Positions 49,489 through 57,654 of a stretch of 64,000 nt of DNA are shown here, one piece after another. The stretch is from Streptomyces sp. NRRL F-2664 (GTDB lineage Bacteria > Actinomycetota > Actinomycetes > Streptomycetales > Streptomycetaceae): the NCBI RefSeq assembly GCF_000719345.1, contig NZ_JOFX01000005.1, positions 186,001-250,000 on the forward strand, read 5' to 3'. Within the stretch, counting starts at the first letter, position 1, and every line of letters begins with the position of its first letter. Both the position numbers and the translations under genes were made by a program. Under the pieces are notes generated by a model that saw nothing but the letters and a program-made list of their open reading frames with translations, did not search any database and was not told the origin of the DNA.

Positions 49489-50275
49489 CCACGCGGCCCT
49501 GGGCTTCGACCCGGCCCCCGGAAACCCCGCCGCGGTCCTGGCGCTGACCAAGAAGCTCGGCGCCTCGGCGAAGTCCCTCGGCGAGGCGTCCCGGGTGGTG
49601 ACGGACCTCGTCTCGCACAGCTCGTCCTGGCAGGGCGAGGCGGCGACCGCCTTCCGCGCCTCCCTCTCGCGCGACCTCCCCCGCTACCTGGCCTCGGCCC
49701 ACCTCTCCCTGGCAGAGGCCGCCCGCCGGCTCACGGGGTGGCACGACACGCTGGTCGCCCACCGCGAGCTGGCCGCCCGGTACGAGGCGCAGGCCGCGGC
49801 GGCGAAGACGGAGGAGTCCCTCGCGGACGTCCGCCGCCTGGCCCGCGAATGCGGACATGAGTCAGCGGCGGCGGGGCCGCAGGGCGAGGCGCTCCGCTTC
49901 CGAGAGGCCGCCCCAGACGCCGAAGCGCTCATCGTTGGCCAGGGCGTACTCCAGGCAGGCCACCCGCCCCTCGCACGCCCCGCACAGCCGCTTCGCCTCG
50001 CGCAAAGAGGAGCCCGGCTCCGGGAAGAAGAAGCCCGGGCCGGTCTGGGCGCACAGGGCGAGTTCGTACCAGGCGGCGGTGTCGGTGGCTGCGGTGGAGG
50101 TGTTGGTAGACATGCCGTTGATCCTGGGCACGGCGGATGGACGTCCGCTATACGCCTGATCAACACGGCGCACGCTCCCGCTCCCCGAGCATCCCATCCC
50201 GCACTGACAAGCTACTCCTCGCGTCGGGCCCGGCTGGGCTGGACGCGCTTCGGTTCGCCCGGCATCTTCGGGTAG
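49481..50275 (+). CDS. WXG100-domain protein, probably 3'-truncated, reading through antisense to whiB
   Basis: 264 residues if the frame is used to its stop. Residues 1-130 form a helical WXG100-like domain with a proper WxG turn in SSSWQGEAATAFRASLSRDLPRYL. From about residue 128 (49862) onward the frame is exactly antisense to the WhiB-like gene and then to the end of the LigD-polymerase gene, and the translation loses helical character (Gly/Pro/Arg-rich). Streptomyces partners of this type are usually much longer with a recognisable C-terminal domain. I infer that the original 3' part was lost by deletion, leaving a domain fragment fused to chance sequence. Confidence 0.6.
   Translation: MADHAALGFDPAPGNPAAVLALTKKLGASAKSLGEASRVVTDLVSHSSSWQGEAATAFRASLSRDLPRYLASAHLSLAEAARRLTGWHDTLVAHRELAARYEAQAAAAKTEESLADVRRLARECGHESAAAGPQGEALRFREAAPDAEALIVGQGVLQAGHPPLARPAQPLRLAQRGARLREEEARAGLGAQGEFVPGGGVGGCGGGVGRHAVDPGHGGWTSAIRLINTAHAPAPRASHPALTSYSSRRARLGWTRFGSPGIFG
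49862..50113 (-). CDS. WhiB-like iron-sulfur transcriptional regulator
   Basis: 83 residues. Four Cys that bind the [4Fe-4S] cluster: LALCAQTG, then RLCGACEGRVAC with C-x2-C-x5-C spacing. GVWGG (beta-turn) and the basic C-terminal tail LALRPRRR complete the Wbl pattern; these proteins act with sigma factors at promoters. By remembered synteny it could be WblJ, which I cannot confirm. ATG 50113. The whole gene lies antisense to the WXG100-domain frame, so the two transcripts would overlap. Confidence 0.92.
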   Translation of the reverse strand: MSTNTSTAATDTAAWYELALCAQTGPGFFFPEPGSSLREAKRLCGACEGRVACLEYALANDERFGVWGGLSEAERLALRPRRR

Positions 50276-51231
50276 TCCGGGGGGTACGGCATGTCGCCCA
50301 CGCCCTGGTCCTGCTCCTGGCGGGCCGCGAGGTCCAGTACGGCGTCCAGGGTGAAGGCGTGGTCGTCCATGTCGGCGTGGACGTCGCCCAGTTCGGCGAA
50401 GCGGGCCGGCATCGTCAGGATGTCGAAGTCCTTCGGTTCGGCGTCGTCGACCTCGTCCCAGCGCAGGGGCGCGGAGACCGGGGCGTGCGGGCGGGGGCGG
50501 ACGGAGTAGGCGGAGGCGATCGTGCGGTCCCTGGCCGTCTGGTTGTAATCGACGAAGATCCGTTCGCCGCGCTCCTCCTTCCACCAGGCCGTCGTGACCT
50601 TGCCCGGCATGCGCCGTTCCAGCTCCCGGCCGAGGGCGATGGCGCAGCGGCGGACCTCGGTGAAGGTCCAGCGCGGCTCGATCGGCACGAAGACGTGCAG
50701 TCCGCGGCCGCCGGAGGTCTTGGGCCAGCCGACCAGGCCCAGCTCGTCCAGCAGGGCGCGCAGCTGGTGGGCGGCGGCCACCGCGTGGTGGTAGTCGGTA
50801 CCCGGCTGCGGGTCCAGGTCGATGCGCAGTTCGTCGGGCCGGTCGGTGTCCTCGCGGCGGACCGGCCAGGGGTGGAAGGTGAGGCAGCCCAGATTGGCCG
50901 CCCACAGGACGGCGGCCGGTTCGGTCGGGCAGATCTCGTCGGCCGTGCGGCCGCTCGGGAAGGCGATGTGGGCGGTCGGGATCCAGTCGGGGAGGTTCTT
51001 CGGAGCCCGCTTCTGGAAGAAGGACTCGCCCTCCACCCCGTCGGGGTACCGCTCCAGGGTCGTCGGCCGGTTCCGCAGGGCGCGGACGATGCCGTCCGCG
51101 ACCGCCAGGTAGTACTCGGCGACGTGCCGCTTGGTGAGGCCCCGCTCCGGGAAGTAGACCTTGTCGGGATTGGACAGCCGGACCTTCCGCCCGGCGGCCT
51201 CCAGCTCGATCGCATTGCCAGCAGCACCCAT
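50212..51231 (-). CDS. LigD-type NHEJ polymerase/primase domain protein
   Basis: 339 residues, stand-alone archaeo-eukaryotic primase of the LigD PolDom family; fills gaps during bacterial non-homologous end joining with Ku and a ligase. The opening VRLSNPDKVYFPERGLTKRHVAEYYLAV and the catalytic DELRIDLDPQPG (Asp pair) are visible, with the third Asp/Tyr region ERIFVDYNQTARDRTIASAYSVRPRP. ATG 51231. Divergent from the ligase gene 75 bp away; no ku gene in this window. Confidence 0.93.
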   Translation of the reverse strand: MGAAGNAIELEAAGRKVRLSNPDKVYFPERGLTKRHVAEYYLAVADGIVRALRNRPTTLERYPDGVEGESFFQKRAPKNLPDWIPTAHIAFPSGRTADEICPTEPAAVLWAANLGCLTFHPWPVRREDTDRPDELRIDLDPQPGTDYHHAVAAAHQLRALLDELGLVGWPKTSGGRGLHVFVPIEPRWTFTEVRRCAIALGRELERRMPGKVTTAWWKEERGERIFVDYNQTARDRTIASAYSVRPRPHAPVSAPLRWDEVDDAEPKDFDILTMPARFAELGDVHADMDDHAFTLDAVLDLAARQEQDQGVGDMPYPPDYPKMPGEPKRVQPSRARREE

Positions 51232-51306
51232 GTGCGCCACCGTAGGCGGGCCCGCCCGCAGGCGCATACCGGGCGGGTCCGGACGTACCACCGCAGAATC
51301 GGAGGC

Positions 51307-52377
51307 ATGGATCTGCCAGTGATGCCGCCGGTCAAACCGATGCTCGCCAAGTCCGTGGCGAAGATCCCGCCCGGCATGCAGTACGAGGCCAAGTGGGACG
51401 GCTTCCGGGCGATCGTGCACCGCGACGGTGACGAGGTCGAGATCGGCAGCCGCACCGGTAAGCCCCTGACCAGGTATTTTCCCGAGCTGGTGGAGGCACT
51501 GCGGGCGAATCTGCCCGGGCGTTGCGTCGTCGACGGCGAGATCGTCATCGTCCAGGGCGGACGTCTGGACTTCGACCGGCTCACCGAGCGGATCCACCCC
51601 GCGCAGTCCCGCGTCACCCTGCTGGCCGAGACCACCCCCGCCAGCTTCGTCGCCTTCGATCTGCTCGCCCTCGGCGACGAGGCCCTCCTCGACACACCGC
51701 TCACCGATCGCCGTACCGCCCTGGTCGCGTCCCTGTCCACCGCTCGTCCCCCCGTCCACCTCGCGCCCGCGACCACGGACCCCGCGCTCGCGCAGGAGTG
51801 GTTCGAGCGGTTCGAGGGCGCCGGGCTCGACGGGGTGATCGCGAAACCCCTCGCTCTCCCCTACCGGCCCGATGCCCGCCTCATGTACAAGATCAAGCAC
51901 GAACGTACCGCCGATGTCGTCGTCGCCGGTTTCCGTTTCCACAAGAGCGGTCCGATTGTCGGATCGCTCCTGCTGGGCCTGCACGACGCGCACGGCACGC
52001 TCCAGCACGTGGGCGTCTGCGCCGCCTTCCCCATGAAGCGCCGTGCCGAGCTGGTGGAGGAGCTCGAACCGCTGCGGATGACGGACCCGACCGGCCACCC
52101 GTGGGCCGCCTGGGCCGAGGAGTCCGCCCACGAGAGCGCCCGGCTGCCGGGCGCGCAGAGCCGCTGGACCGGCAAGAAGGACCTCTCCTGGGTGCCGTTG
52201 CGCCCGGAGCGCGTCATCGAGGTGGCCTACGACCACATGGAGGGGGACCGGTTCCGGCACACTGCCCAGTTCCGCCGCTGGCGGCCCGACCGGGCGCCCG
52301 AGAGCTGCACCTACGCCCAGTTGGAGGAGGTCGTGGGCTACGACCTCGCCGAGGTCCTGGGCCCGCCGCCCGCCTGA
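51307..52377 (+). CDS. ATP-dependent DNA ligase (LigC/LigD-ligase type)
   Basis: 356 residues. The adenylated Lys is K29 in YEAKWDGFRA; further nucleotidyltransferase motifs are IGSRTGKPLTRYFPEL, VDGEIVIV, FVAFDLLAL, GVIAKPL and YKIKHERTADVVVAGF, followed by an OB-fold domain. Seals nicks or double-strand breaks, probably in NHEJ with the divergent polymerase. GGAGG lies 2 nt before ATG 51307, unusually close. Confidence 0.93.
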   Translation: MDLPVMPPVKPMLAKSVAKIPPGMQYEAKWDGFRAIVHRDGDEVEIGSRTGKPLTRYFPELVEALRANLPGRCVVDGEIVIVQGGRLDFDRLTERIHPAQSRVTLLAETTPASFVAFDLLALGDEALLDTPLTDRRTALVASLSTARPPVHLAPATTDPALAQEWFERFEGAGLDGVIAKPLALPYRPDARLMYKIKHERTADVVVAGFRFHKSGPIVGSLLLGLHDAHGTLQHVGVCAAFPMKRRAELVEELEPLRMTDPTGHPWAAWAEESAHESARLPGAQSRWTGKKDLSWVPLRPERVIEVAYDHMEGDRFRHTAQFRRWRPDRAPESCTYAQLEEVVGYDLAEVLGPPPA

Positions 52378-52420
52378 GTCCGGCCCCCGCCGGATCCCGG
52401 CCCCGCCCGAGCCCTGCCCC

Positions 52421-53872
52421 TCACCCCGCCGTCAGCTTCTCCCACTCCTCCCGGTCGGGCCCCACGGCGTTCGGCGCGTACTCCGGCCGCGCCGCCAGCC
52501 ACCGCGCCACCCGGGCCCTGATCTCCGGGTCCGCATACGCCTGCTCCGGCGGCTGCGCCAGGTGCCGGACCCGCGCCCTGGCCCGCATCACCTCGGGGTC
52601 CTCCAGCGCGCAGTCGAACAGCGCGGCCACCTCACGCGCCGTTCCCGTGCGCCCCGCCCGCGTCGCGAACCGCTCCCCGATGGCCGCATCGGCGACGACC
52701 TGGAAGTCGAACCACGGCTTCAGGGTCCGCACCGCCCACGTATGGTGCTCCACGGCGTACCGCTCCGACGCGGGGTCCCGGTGCGCGGTACGGGCCACCC
52801 TGCGCGCCGCCCACAGGGCGAGCGAGGTGCCCTGCCCCAGGGTCGGATTGGTGTGCGTGATCGAGTCGCCCACCGGCACCAGCCCGCTCACCACCGGCCC
52901 CCGCTCGTCCACGAGCGCGCTCCAGCGGTTGTCCAGGCTCGCCGTGGCCAGTACACCCGACAGCGGCTCGGCTCCGAGCGCCAGCCAGGCCTCGCCGGGC
53001 GGGAAGGAACGAGCCGCCCGCTCGAAGACCGCGGGGTCGCGCAACGCCGACCGCGTGGTGTCCGCGGTGTGCACGAACAGCGTCACGGCGAAGACCCGGT
53101 TGTCGGCCGGGAAGACCGCGCACCCGGCGAAGGCGCCGCCGGTCACCGCCCAGGGCCGCCGCGGGCCCTCGTCCGTGCCGGCGGGCAGCCGGTACCAGCG
53201 GCAGAAGTACGCGAGCCCCGTGCGGTGCCGTTCCACGACGGGCGGCCGGCAGCCCACCGCGCCGAGCCGGCGCTCGATACCGCCGCGGCGGCCGCCCGCG
53301 TCGACGACGAGGTCCCCCTCGTAGCGGCCCGCCCCGGTGGTCACTCCCGTCACCCGGATCCCGGCGACCGGATCGTCCCCGGCGGGATCGCCCTCTGCGG
53401 GGTCGACTGCGGCCGGTCCGCCGCCGGCCCGGGACGCCGTGGTGAGTCCCGTGACGGGCTCCCCGTGACGGACGACAGCTCCGGCCTCCGCGCGCAGCGC
53501 CGTGGCCAGCGCGCTCTCCAGCACGATGCGCCGCGCCTGCAGCATGACGAGGTCCTCGTCACCCGGCCGCGCGGGCGGACGCACCTCGAACCAGTCGAGT
53601 TCGTGCCGCTCGCGTGCGCCGAGCCGGAGCATCTCCTGATGGACGTCGGGCAGCTCGTCCCGCAGGAGGTTGCGGGCCGCCCCCAGCAGTGCGTGCGGCT
53701 GGGACGCCTGCGGTACGGTCGGCCGCCGCCAGCCGAAGAAGTCGCGGTCGAGGGCGGTGCCGGGGGCGCGCGTGTCGCGCTCGAACAGCTCCGCCGTGTG
53801 TCCTCGCCGCGTCGCGAGCAGAGCGGTGGCGAGTCCGCCGATACCGCCCCCGATGACCAGCAGATGTGCCAT
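52421..53872 (-). CDS. FAD-dependent monooxygenase/oxidoreductase
   Basis: 483-residue flavoprotein of the PHBH-like group. The dinucleotide motif is VIGGGIGGLATALLA at the N-terminus, the second FAD contact is VVDAGGRRG and the third is GLVPVGDSITHTNPTLGQGTSLALWAA (the GD motif, about 330-355). No signal peptide. Substrate unknown. It has no close operon partner: 215 bp separate it from the next gene. Confidence 0.82.
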   Translation of the reverse strand: MAHLLVIGGGIGGLATALLATRRGHTAELFERDTRAPGTALDRDFFGWRRPTVPQASQPHALLGAARNLLRDELPDVHQEMLRLGARERHELDWFEVRPPARPGDEDLVMLQARRIVLESALATALRAEAGAVVRHGEPVTGLTTASRAGGGPAAVDPAEGDPAGDDPVAGIRVTGVTTGAGRYEGDLVVDAGGRRGGIERRLGAVGCRPPVVERHRTGLAYFCRWYRLPAGTDEGPRRPWAVTGGAFAGCAVFPADNRVFAVTLFVHTADTTRSALRDPAVFERAARSFPPGEAWLALGAEPLSGVLATASLDNRWSALVDERGPVVSGLVPVGDSITHTNPTLGQGTSLALWAARRVARTAHRDPASERYAVEHHTWAVRTLKPWFDFQVVADAAIGERFATRAGRTGTAREVAALFDCALEDPEVMRARARVRHLAQPPEQAYADPEIRARVARWLAARPEYAPNAVGPDREEWEKLTAG

Positions 53873-54038
53873 GTAGCGTCCCCCCGAACCCGTTGGGCCC
53901 CGCCAGAACCCTGTTGGACCGTACGACGATCACACCGCTCAGAAGCCTGCGCGTACGGGGCACGGCCGAAACCCGCACACGTGTCCGGCAGGCGGCGCCC
54001 CGGCCGCGGCCGTCGACCGCCGGCCGGCCGGTCCGCGG

Positions 54039-54086
54039 GACTGCCGGTCAGCCGGACCGCCGGTCAGCGGGGCTGCCCGTCACCCG
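54039..54086. repeat. Three 16-bp imperfect tandem repeats
   Basis: GACTGCCGGTCAGCCG, GACCGCCGGTCAGCGG, GGCTGCCCGTCACCCG, ending just before the stop of the thioredoxin-reductase-like gene. In the 215-bp gap between two same-strand flavoprotein genes. Confidence 0.6.
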
Positions 54087-54087
54087 C

Positions 54088-55080
54088 TCAGCCGCGGACC
54101 GTGTCCGCCGCCGCGCCCGCGCGGCGGGCCGCCACCGCCCGCCGGGTCTCCGCCCCGATCAGGTCGGCGTTGAGCGCGGCAGCGGCCCGGACGCCCTGGG
54201 CGGCCGCCCCCGCGACCTTCTCCAGCGGGGCCGTGACGTTGCCCGCCACCCATACCCCGGGCAGCGCGGTGGCCCCGGTCTCGGGGTCGGAGGCGACGCA
54301 ACGCCCGATCACGTGGCCGTCCCGCACCATGTCCGTCATCGGCAGGCCCAGGCCGGTCAGGACCCCCGACCGGGCCGTGAACCGCGGGGCCACCACCAGC
54401 GCCCTGCACTCCACCACGGCTCCGCCGGCCATGCCGACCCCGGTCAGCCGGTCGTCCTCGACGACCAGACCGGTGACCTCCCCCTCGACCACCCGGATCC
54501 CGAGGGCCGCCGCCACCTCCCGGTCCTCCTCGGTGAGCGGCCAGGTGTGCGCGAGCAGCGTGGTCCGTGCACTCCAGTGCCGCCACATCTGCGCCTGGTG
54601 CACGGCGAGCGGCCCGTCGGCCAGCACCGCGACCGGCTGGTCCCCCACCTCCCAGCCGTGGCAGTACGGGCAGTGCAGCACGTCCCTGCCCCAGCGGGCC
54701 CCGAGCCCGGGGACCGGCGGCAGCTCGTCCACCAGACCGGTCGCGACCAGCAGCCGCCCCGCCCGCACGGTCGAACCGTCCCCGCAGCGGACGAGGAACC
54801 CGCCCCCGGGCAGCAGGTCCGCGGCGACGACCGTGCCGGACCGGATCCGCCCGCCGTAGCCCTCGACCTCAAGGCGGCCCCGGGCGAGCAGCGCGGCCGG
54901 GCTCTCGCCGTCGAGTCCGAGGTAGCCGTGCATGTGCGCGGCCGGGGCGTTGCGCGGGCTGCCGGAGTCGATCACCAGGACCGAACGGCGGGCCCTGACC
55001 AGGGTGAGGGCCCCGGCCAGTCCAGCAGCGCCGCCACCGACGACCACCACGTCGTACGAGTCTTCCCTTGCGTCGTCCAT
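54088..55080 (-). CDS. Thioredoxin reductase-like NAD(P)/FAD oxidoreductase
   Basis: 330 residues. FAD motif VVVGGGAAGLAGALTL at the N-terminus, redox-active pair in HCPYCHGWE (about residues 140-148), a second dinucleotide region and LPGVWVAGNVTAPLEKVAGAAAQG at the end, as in thioredoxin-reductase-like proteins with a CxxC. No thioredoxin gene is adjacent; it is divergent from an XRE-cupin regulator sharing a 65-bp promoter. ATG 55080 is preferred to a frame extension upstream. Confidence 0.88.
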   Translation of the reverse strand: MDDAREDSYDVVVVGGGAAGLAGALTLVRARRSVLVIDSGSPRNAPAAHMHGYLGLDGESPAALLARGRLEVEGYGGRIRSGTVVAADLLPGGGFLVRCGDGSTVRAGRLLVATGLVDELPPVPGLGARWGRDVLHCPYCHGWEVGDQPVAVLADGPLAVHQAQMWRHWSARTTLLAHTWPLTEEDREVAAALGIRVVEGEVTGLVVEDDRLTGVGMAGGAVVECRALVVAPRFTARSGVLTGLGLPMTDMVRDGHVIGRCVASDPETGATALPGVWVAGNVTAPLEKVAGAAAQGVRAAAALNADLIGAETRRAVAARRAGAAADTVRG

Positions 55081-55107
55081 GTCTGCGAGGGTCTGCCCGC
55101 CGGGGAG

Positions 55108-55139
55108 ATTTGACAAATGTTCTTGCCGAAGCGGCAAAT
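55108..55139 (+). promoter_or_regulatory. Shared promoter with operator dyads, thioredoxin-reductase-like/XRE-cupin
   Basis: TTGACA (55110-55115) is a perfect -35 on the plus strand with GCAAAT 18 bp later, giving a start at or near the ATG 55146. Two dyads overlap it: ATTTG-A-CAAAT (55108-55118) and TTGCCG-AAG-CGGCAA (55123-55137). Likely autoregulatory sites for the XRE-cupin protein. Confidence 0.6.
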
Positions 55140-55145
55140 GGAGGC

Positions 55146-55763
55146 ATGGCCCCCGAGAAGCAGGACGAGGAACTCGCCGACGTGCTCACCGCCGTGGGCC
55201 CGCGGCTGCGCGCCCTGCGCCGCCGGCGCGGCACCACACTGGCCCAGCTCAGCGAAACCACGGGGATCTCGCTGTCCACGCTCTCCCGGCTGGAATCGGG
55301 GCAGCGCAGGCCGACGCTGGAGCTGCTGCTCCCGCTGGCCAAGGCGCACCGAGTGGCGCTCGACGAGCTGGTCGGAGCGCCGGAGACGGGGGATCCGCGG
55401 ATCCGCCCGCGCCCCTTCGTCCGGCACGGTCACACCTACATCCCGCTCACCCGCAACTTCGGCGGCGTACACGCCTTCAAGCAGATCCTGCCGCCCGTCG
55501 AGGATCCACCGCCCGTACCGGAACTGAAGGTGCACGAGGGCTACGAGTGGCTGTACGTGCTGTCCGGGCGGGTCCGGCTGCTGCTCGGGGAGCACGACCT
55601 CGTCCTCGGCCCCGGGGAGGCCGCCGAGTTCGACACGCGGACGCCGCACGCGTTCTGCAACGCCGGTGCGCACCCGGCGGAGTTCCTCAGCCTCTTCGGG
55701 CCCCAGGGCGAACGGATCCACGTCCGTGCCCGGCCCACCACCTCTGCGGAAGGACGTCCATGA
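55146..55763 (+). CDS. XRE-family regulator with C-terminal cupin domain
   Basis: 205 residues. Helix-turn-helix at about 20-75 (RLRALRRRRGTTLAQLSETTGISLSTLSRLESGQRRPTLELL), then a small cupin at about 120-195 (HEGYEWLYVLSGRVRLLLGEHDLVLGPGEAAEFDTRTPHAF) that may bind a metal or small ligand. Its promoter dyads and divergent arrangement with the flavoprotein indicate control of both. The ATG is followed closely by its GGAGG, and the promoter geometry implies a leaderless mRNA. Overlaps the Nudix gene as ATGA. Confidence 0.88.
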   Translation: MAPEKQDEELADVLTAVGPRLRALRRRRGTTLAQLSETTGISLSTLSRLESGQRRPTLELLLPLAKAHRVALDELVGAPETGDPRIRPRPFVRHGHTYIPLTRNFGGVHAFKQILPPVEDPPPVPELKVHEGYEWLYVLSGRVRLLLGEHDLVLGPGEAAEFDTRTPHAFCNAGAHPAEFLSLFGPQGERIHVRARPTTSAEGRP

Positions 55764-56275
55764 CCACCTCAGGCGATCGCTCCGAGCACTCCGAGCAGGA
55801 GCGCCCCGAACGGGCCGTTCCGCAACCGCACGCCGTCGTGGGCGTCGGCCTCGTCGTCCTGGACGGGGACGGCCGGGTGCTGCTCGGCCAGTCGCACGAC
55901 GGCCGGTGGGAGCTGCCGGGCGGCAAGGTCGACCCCGGAGAGGGCTTCGAGGAGGCCGCCGCGCGGGAACTCGCCGAGGAGACGGCCCTCCGGGTGACGC
56001 CCGAGGGAGTCCGCGTCCTGTCCGTGCAGATCGAGGCGCAGTCCGACCTGACCCGGCTGACGGCGGCCGCGGTCACCACCGGCGCGGAGGGCGTGCCCGT
56101 CGTCACCGAGCCGCACAAGATCGCCCGCTGGGAGTGGTTCGAACCCGCCGGGATTCCCTCGTCGCTGTACGCCCCGTCGGCGGCGGTGCTGCGCGCATGG
56201 CGCCCCGACCTGTCGGACCTGCCCGACGTCCCTTCGTACGACTACCCCACGACGGGCCGGGCCGCGAACGCCTGA
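55760..56275 (+). CDS. Nudix hydrolase
   Basis: 171 residues. Nudix box GGKVDPGEGFEEAAARELAEETAL: the REXXEE core is intact, the following Gly is Ala. GQSHDGRWELPGGKVDPGE suggests a MutT-like (deoxy)nucleotide or diphosphate substrate. Co-translated with the XRE-cupin regulator (ATGA), so it probably shares its control. Confidence 0.87.
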   Translation: MTTSGDRSEHSEQERPERAVPQPHAVVGVGLVVLDGDGRVLLGQSHDGRWELPGGKVDPGEGFEEAAARELAEETALRVTPEGVRVLSVQIEAQSDLTRLTAAAVTTGAEGVPVVTEPHKIARWEWFEPAGIPSSLYAPSAAVLRAWRPDLSDLPDVPSYDYPTTGRAANA

Positions 56276-56410
56276 GAGGGGCTCGTGCCGCACGCCGGCC
56301 CGGGCCGAAACCCGTGGCGGAGGTGCGCGGGGCGCCCGTAGGGTCGGGCTCCGAGGCGGCCGCCACCTGGGCAGCCCGCCGCCCATCCGCCGCGACGAGA
56401 GAGCGAACCC

Positions 56411-56782
56411 ATGCCCGCCCCGCGTACGACGACGACCCTCTGGCGCCCCACCGGCCCGGCGGAGCTCGACCTGGTCCGCGGGCTGGACTGGCGTGCCTGG
56501 CCGCCCCGCCTGCCGGAGCAGCCGATCTTCTACCCGGTCCTCAACGAGGAGTACGCGGTGCGGATCGCCCGGGACTGGAACGTGAAGCACGACGGCGCCG
56601 GTTTCGTCACCCGCTTCGAGGTGGACTCGGAGTTCCTCGGCCGCTATCCGGTGCGGCAGGCGGGAGGGCGGACGATCCTGGAGCTGTGGGTACCGGCCGA
56701 GGACCTCGCCGCGTTCAACTCCCACAGCGTCGGCCGGATCCAGGTGACCCAGGAGTTCCACCGAACGTCCCCGACCGCCTGA
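56411..56782 (+). CDS. Small conserved protein of unknown function
   Basis: 123 residues, no signal peptide or membrane segment. It reads as one alpha/beta domain: TLWRPTGPAELDLVRGLDWRAWPPRLPEQPIFYPVLNEEYAVRIARDWN, then VTRFEVDSEFLGRYPVRQAGGRTILELWVPAEDLAAFN. I remember Streptomyces homologues labelled 'ADP-ribosylation/crystallin J1', a name with no support here. Aromatic and acidic residues are well spread, compatible with a soluble binding protein. Confidence 0.75.
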   Translation: MPAPRTTTTLWRPTGPAELDLVRGLDWRAWPPRLPEQPIFYPVLNEEYAVRIARDWNVKHDGAGFVTRFEVDSEFLGRYPVRQAGGRTILELWVPAEDLAAFNSHSVGRIQVTQEFHRTSPTA

Positions 56783-56874
56783 CCGACCGGGCTGATGATC
56801 CGGCCTCCAGCGTCGAGCACGAAAGCTGTGGCGCCGGCACCCGCCGACCGCACCCGGAGCCGGAGCGACGCCCG

Positions 56875-57540
56875 TCAGGACACCGCGGCCGCCGTGGCCA
56901 CCGTCGCCGTCACCACGGCCGCATGCATGTCGCGGATGGCCCTGCGGACGCCCTCGGCCGCCCACTGGCCGTCGGCTATCTCCGCCATCCTGGGGCGCAC
57001 CGTGCGGGGGCGGTGGTCGGGGAAGGCCAGGCGGTGCAGTTTCGCGGCGTGGAGCAGGGCGATGACCCCGGCCGTGCGCTCGTCCGGCTCGGCCCCCTGC
57101 AGGACGGCCGCCGCGAGCCGCTCCCGCAGGGCACGCTCGGCCCTGCCGTCGGCCTCCGGATAGCGACGCAGCGGGAACATCCCCAGCACCTTGCGCTCCT
57201 GCGGCAGGACCAGTCCGCGCTCGCCGAGGCGTGCCAGCACGGCGGGGACCGCCTTCGCGGCGTCCTTCGTCAGCCACTGCGAGACGGGGCGCCGCGCACG
57301 GCCGCGCAACCAGGCCTCGATCAGCCGGTAGCGGTCGTCGAGGAGGGGCTCCCCCATGGGTTCGGCGCTGACGAGCTGCAGCCGCTTGTCCGCGACGACC
57401 ACCCGCTCCGCCATGACCAGTTCGAGCAGGATCGCCCCCGCCACGGCCGGGCCGACCGCCTGGCGCTGCCGCACCGCCCCGGACCCGTCGTCCAGGGAGA
57501 GCAGCGTGATCTCCTCGGCCAGCGTGATCGTGGTCCCCAT
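56875..57540 (-). CDS. GPP34 (GOLPH3-like) family protein
   Basis: 221 residues, all-alpha. The opening TITLAEEITLLSLDDGSGAVRQRQAVGPAVAGAILLELVMAERV and the middle LGERGLVLPQERKVLGMFPLRRYPEADGRAERALRERL match the bacterial relatives of the yeast/human Golgi PI4P-binding protein GOLPH3. Streptomyces carry several copies; no role is established. Nothing adjacent in operon. Confidence 0.85.
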   Translation of the reverse strand: MGTTITLAEEITLLSLDDGSGAVRQRQAVGPAVAGAILLELVMAERVVVADKRLQLVSAEPMGEPLLDDRYRLIEAWLRGRARRPVSQWLTKDAAKAVPAVLARLGERGLVLPQERKVLGMFPLRRYPEADGRAERALRERLAAAVLQGAEPDERTAGVIALLHAAKLHRLAFPDHRPRTVRPRMAEIADGQWAAEGVRRAIRDMHAAVVTATVATAAAVS

Positions 57541-57654
57541 CTGCCTTGCCCCCAGTCATGGTTCGTCCCCTCGAAGGGGAAGACGCCCGGACGCCCCCGG
57601 GAGTTCCCGCCCGGCGCGCCCCGTCGGGCGTGCCGGGCTCGACGCCCGGCACAC

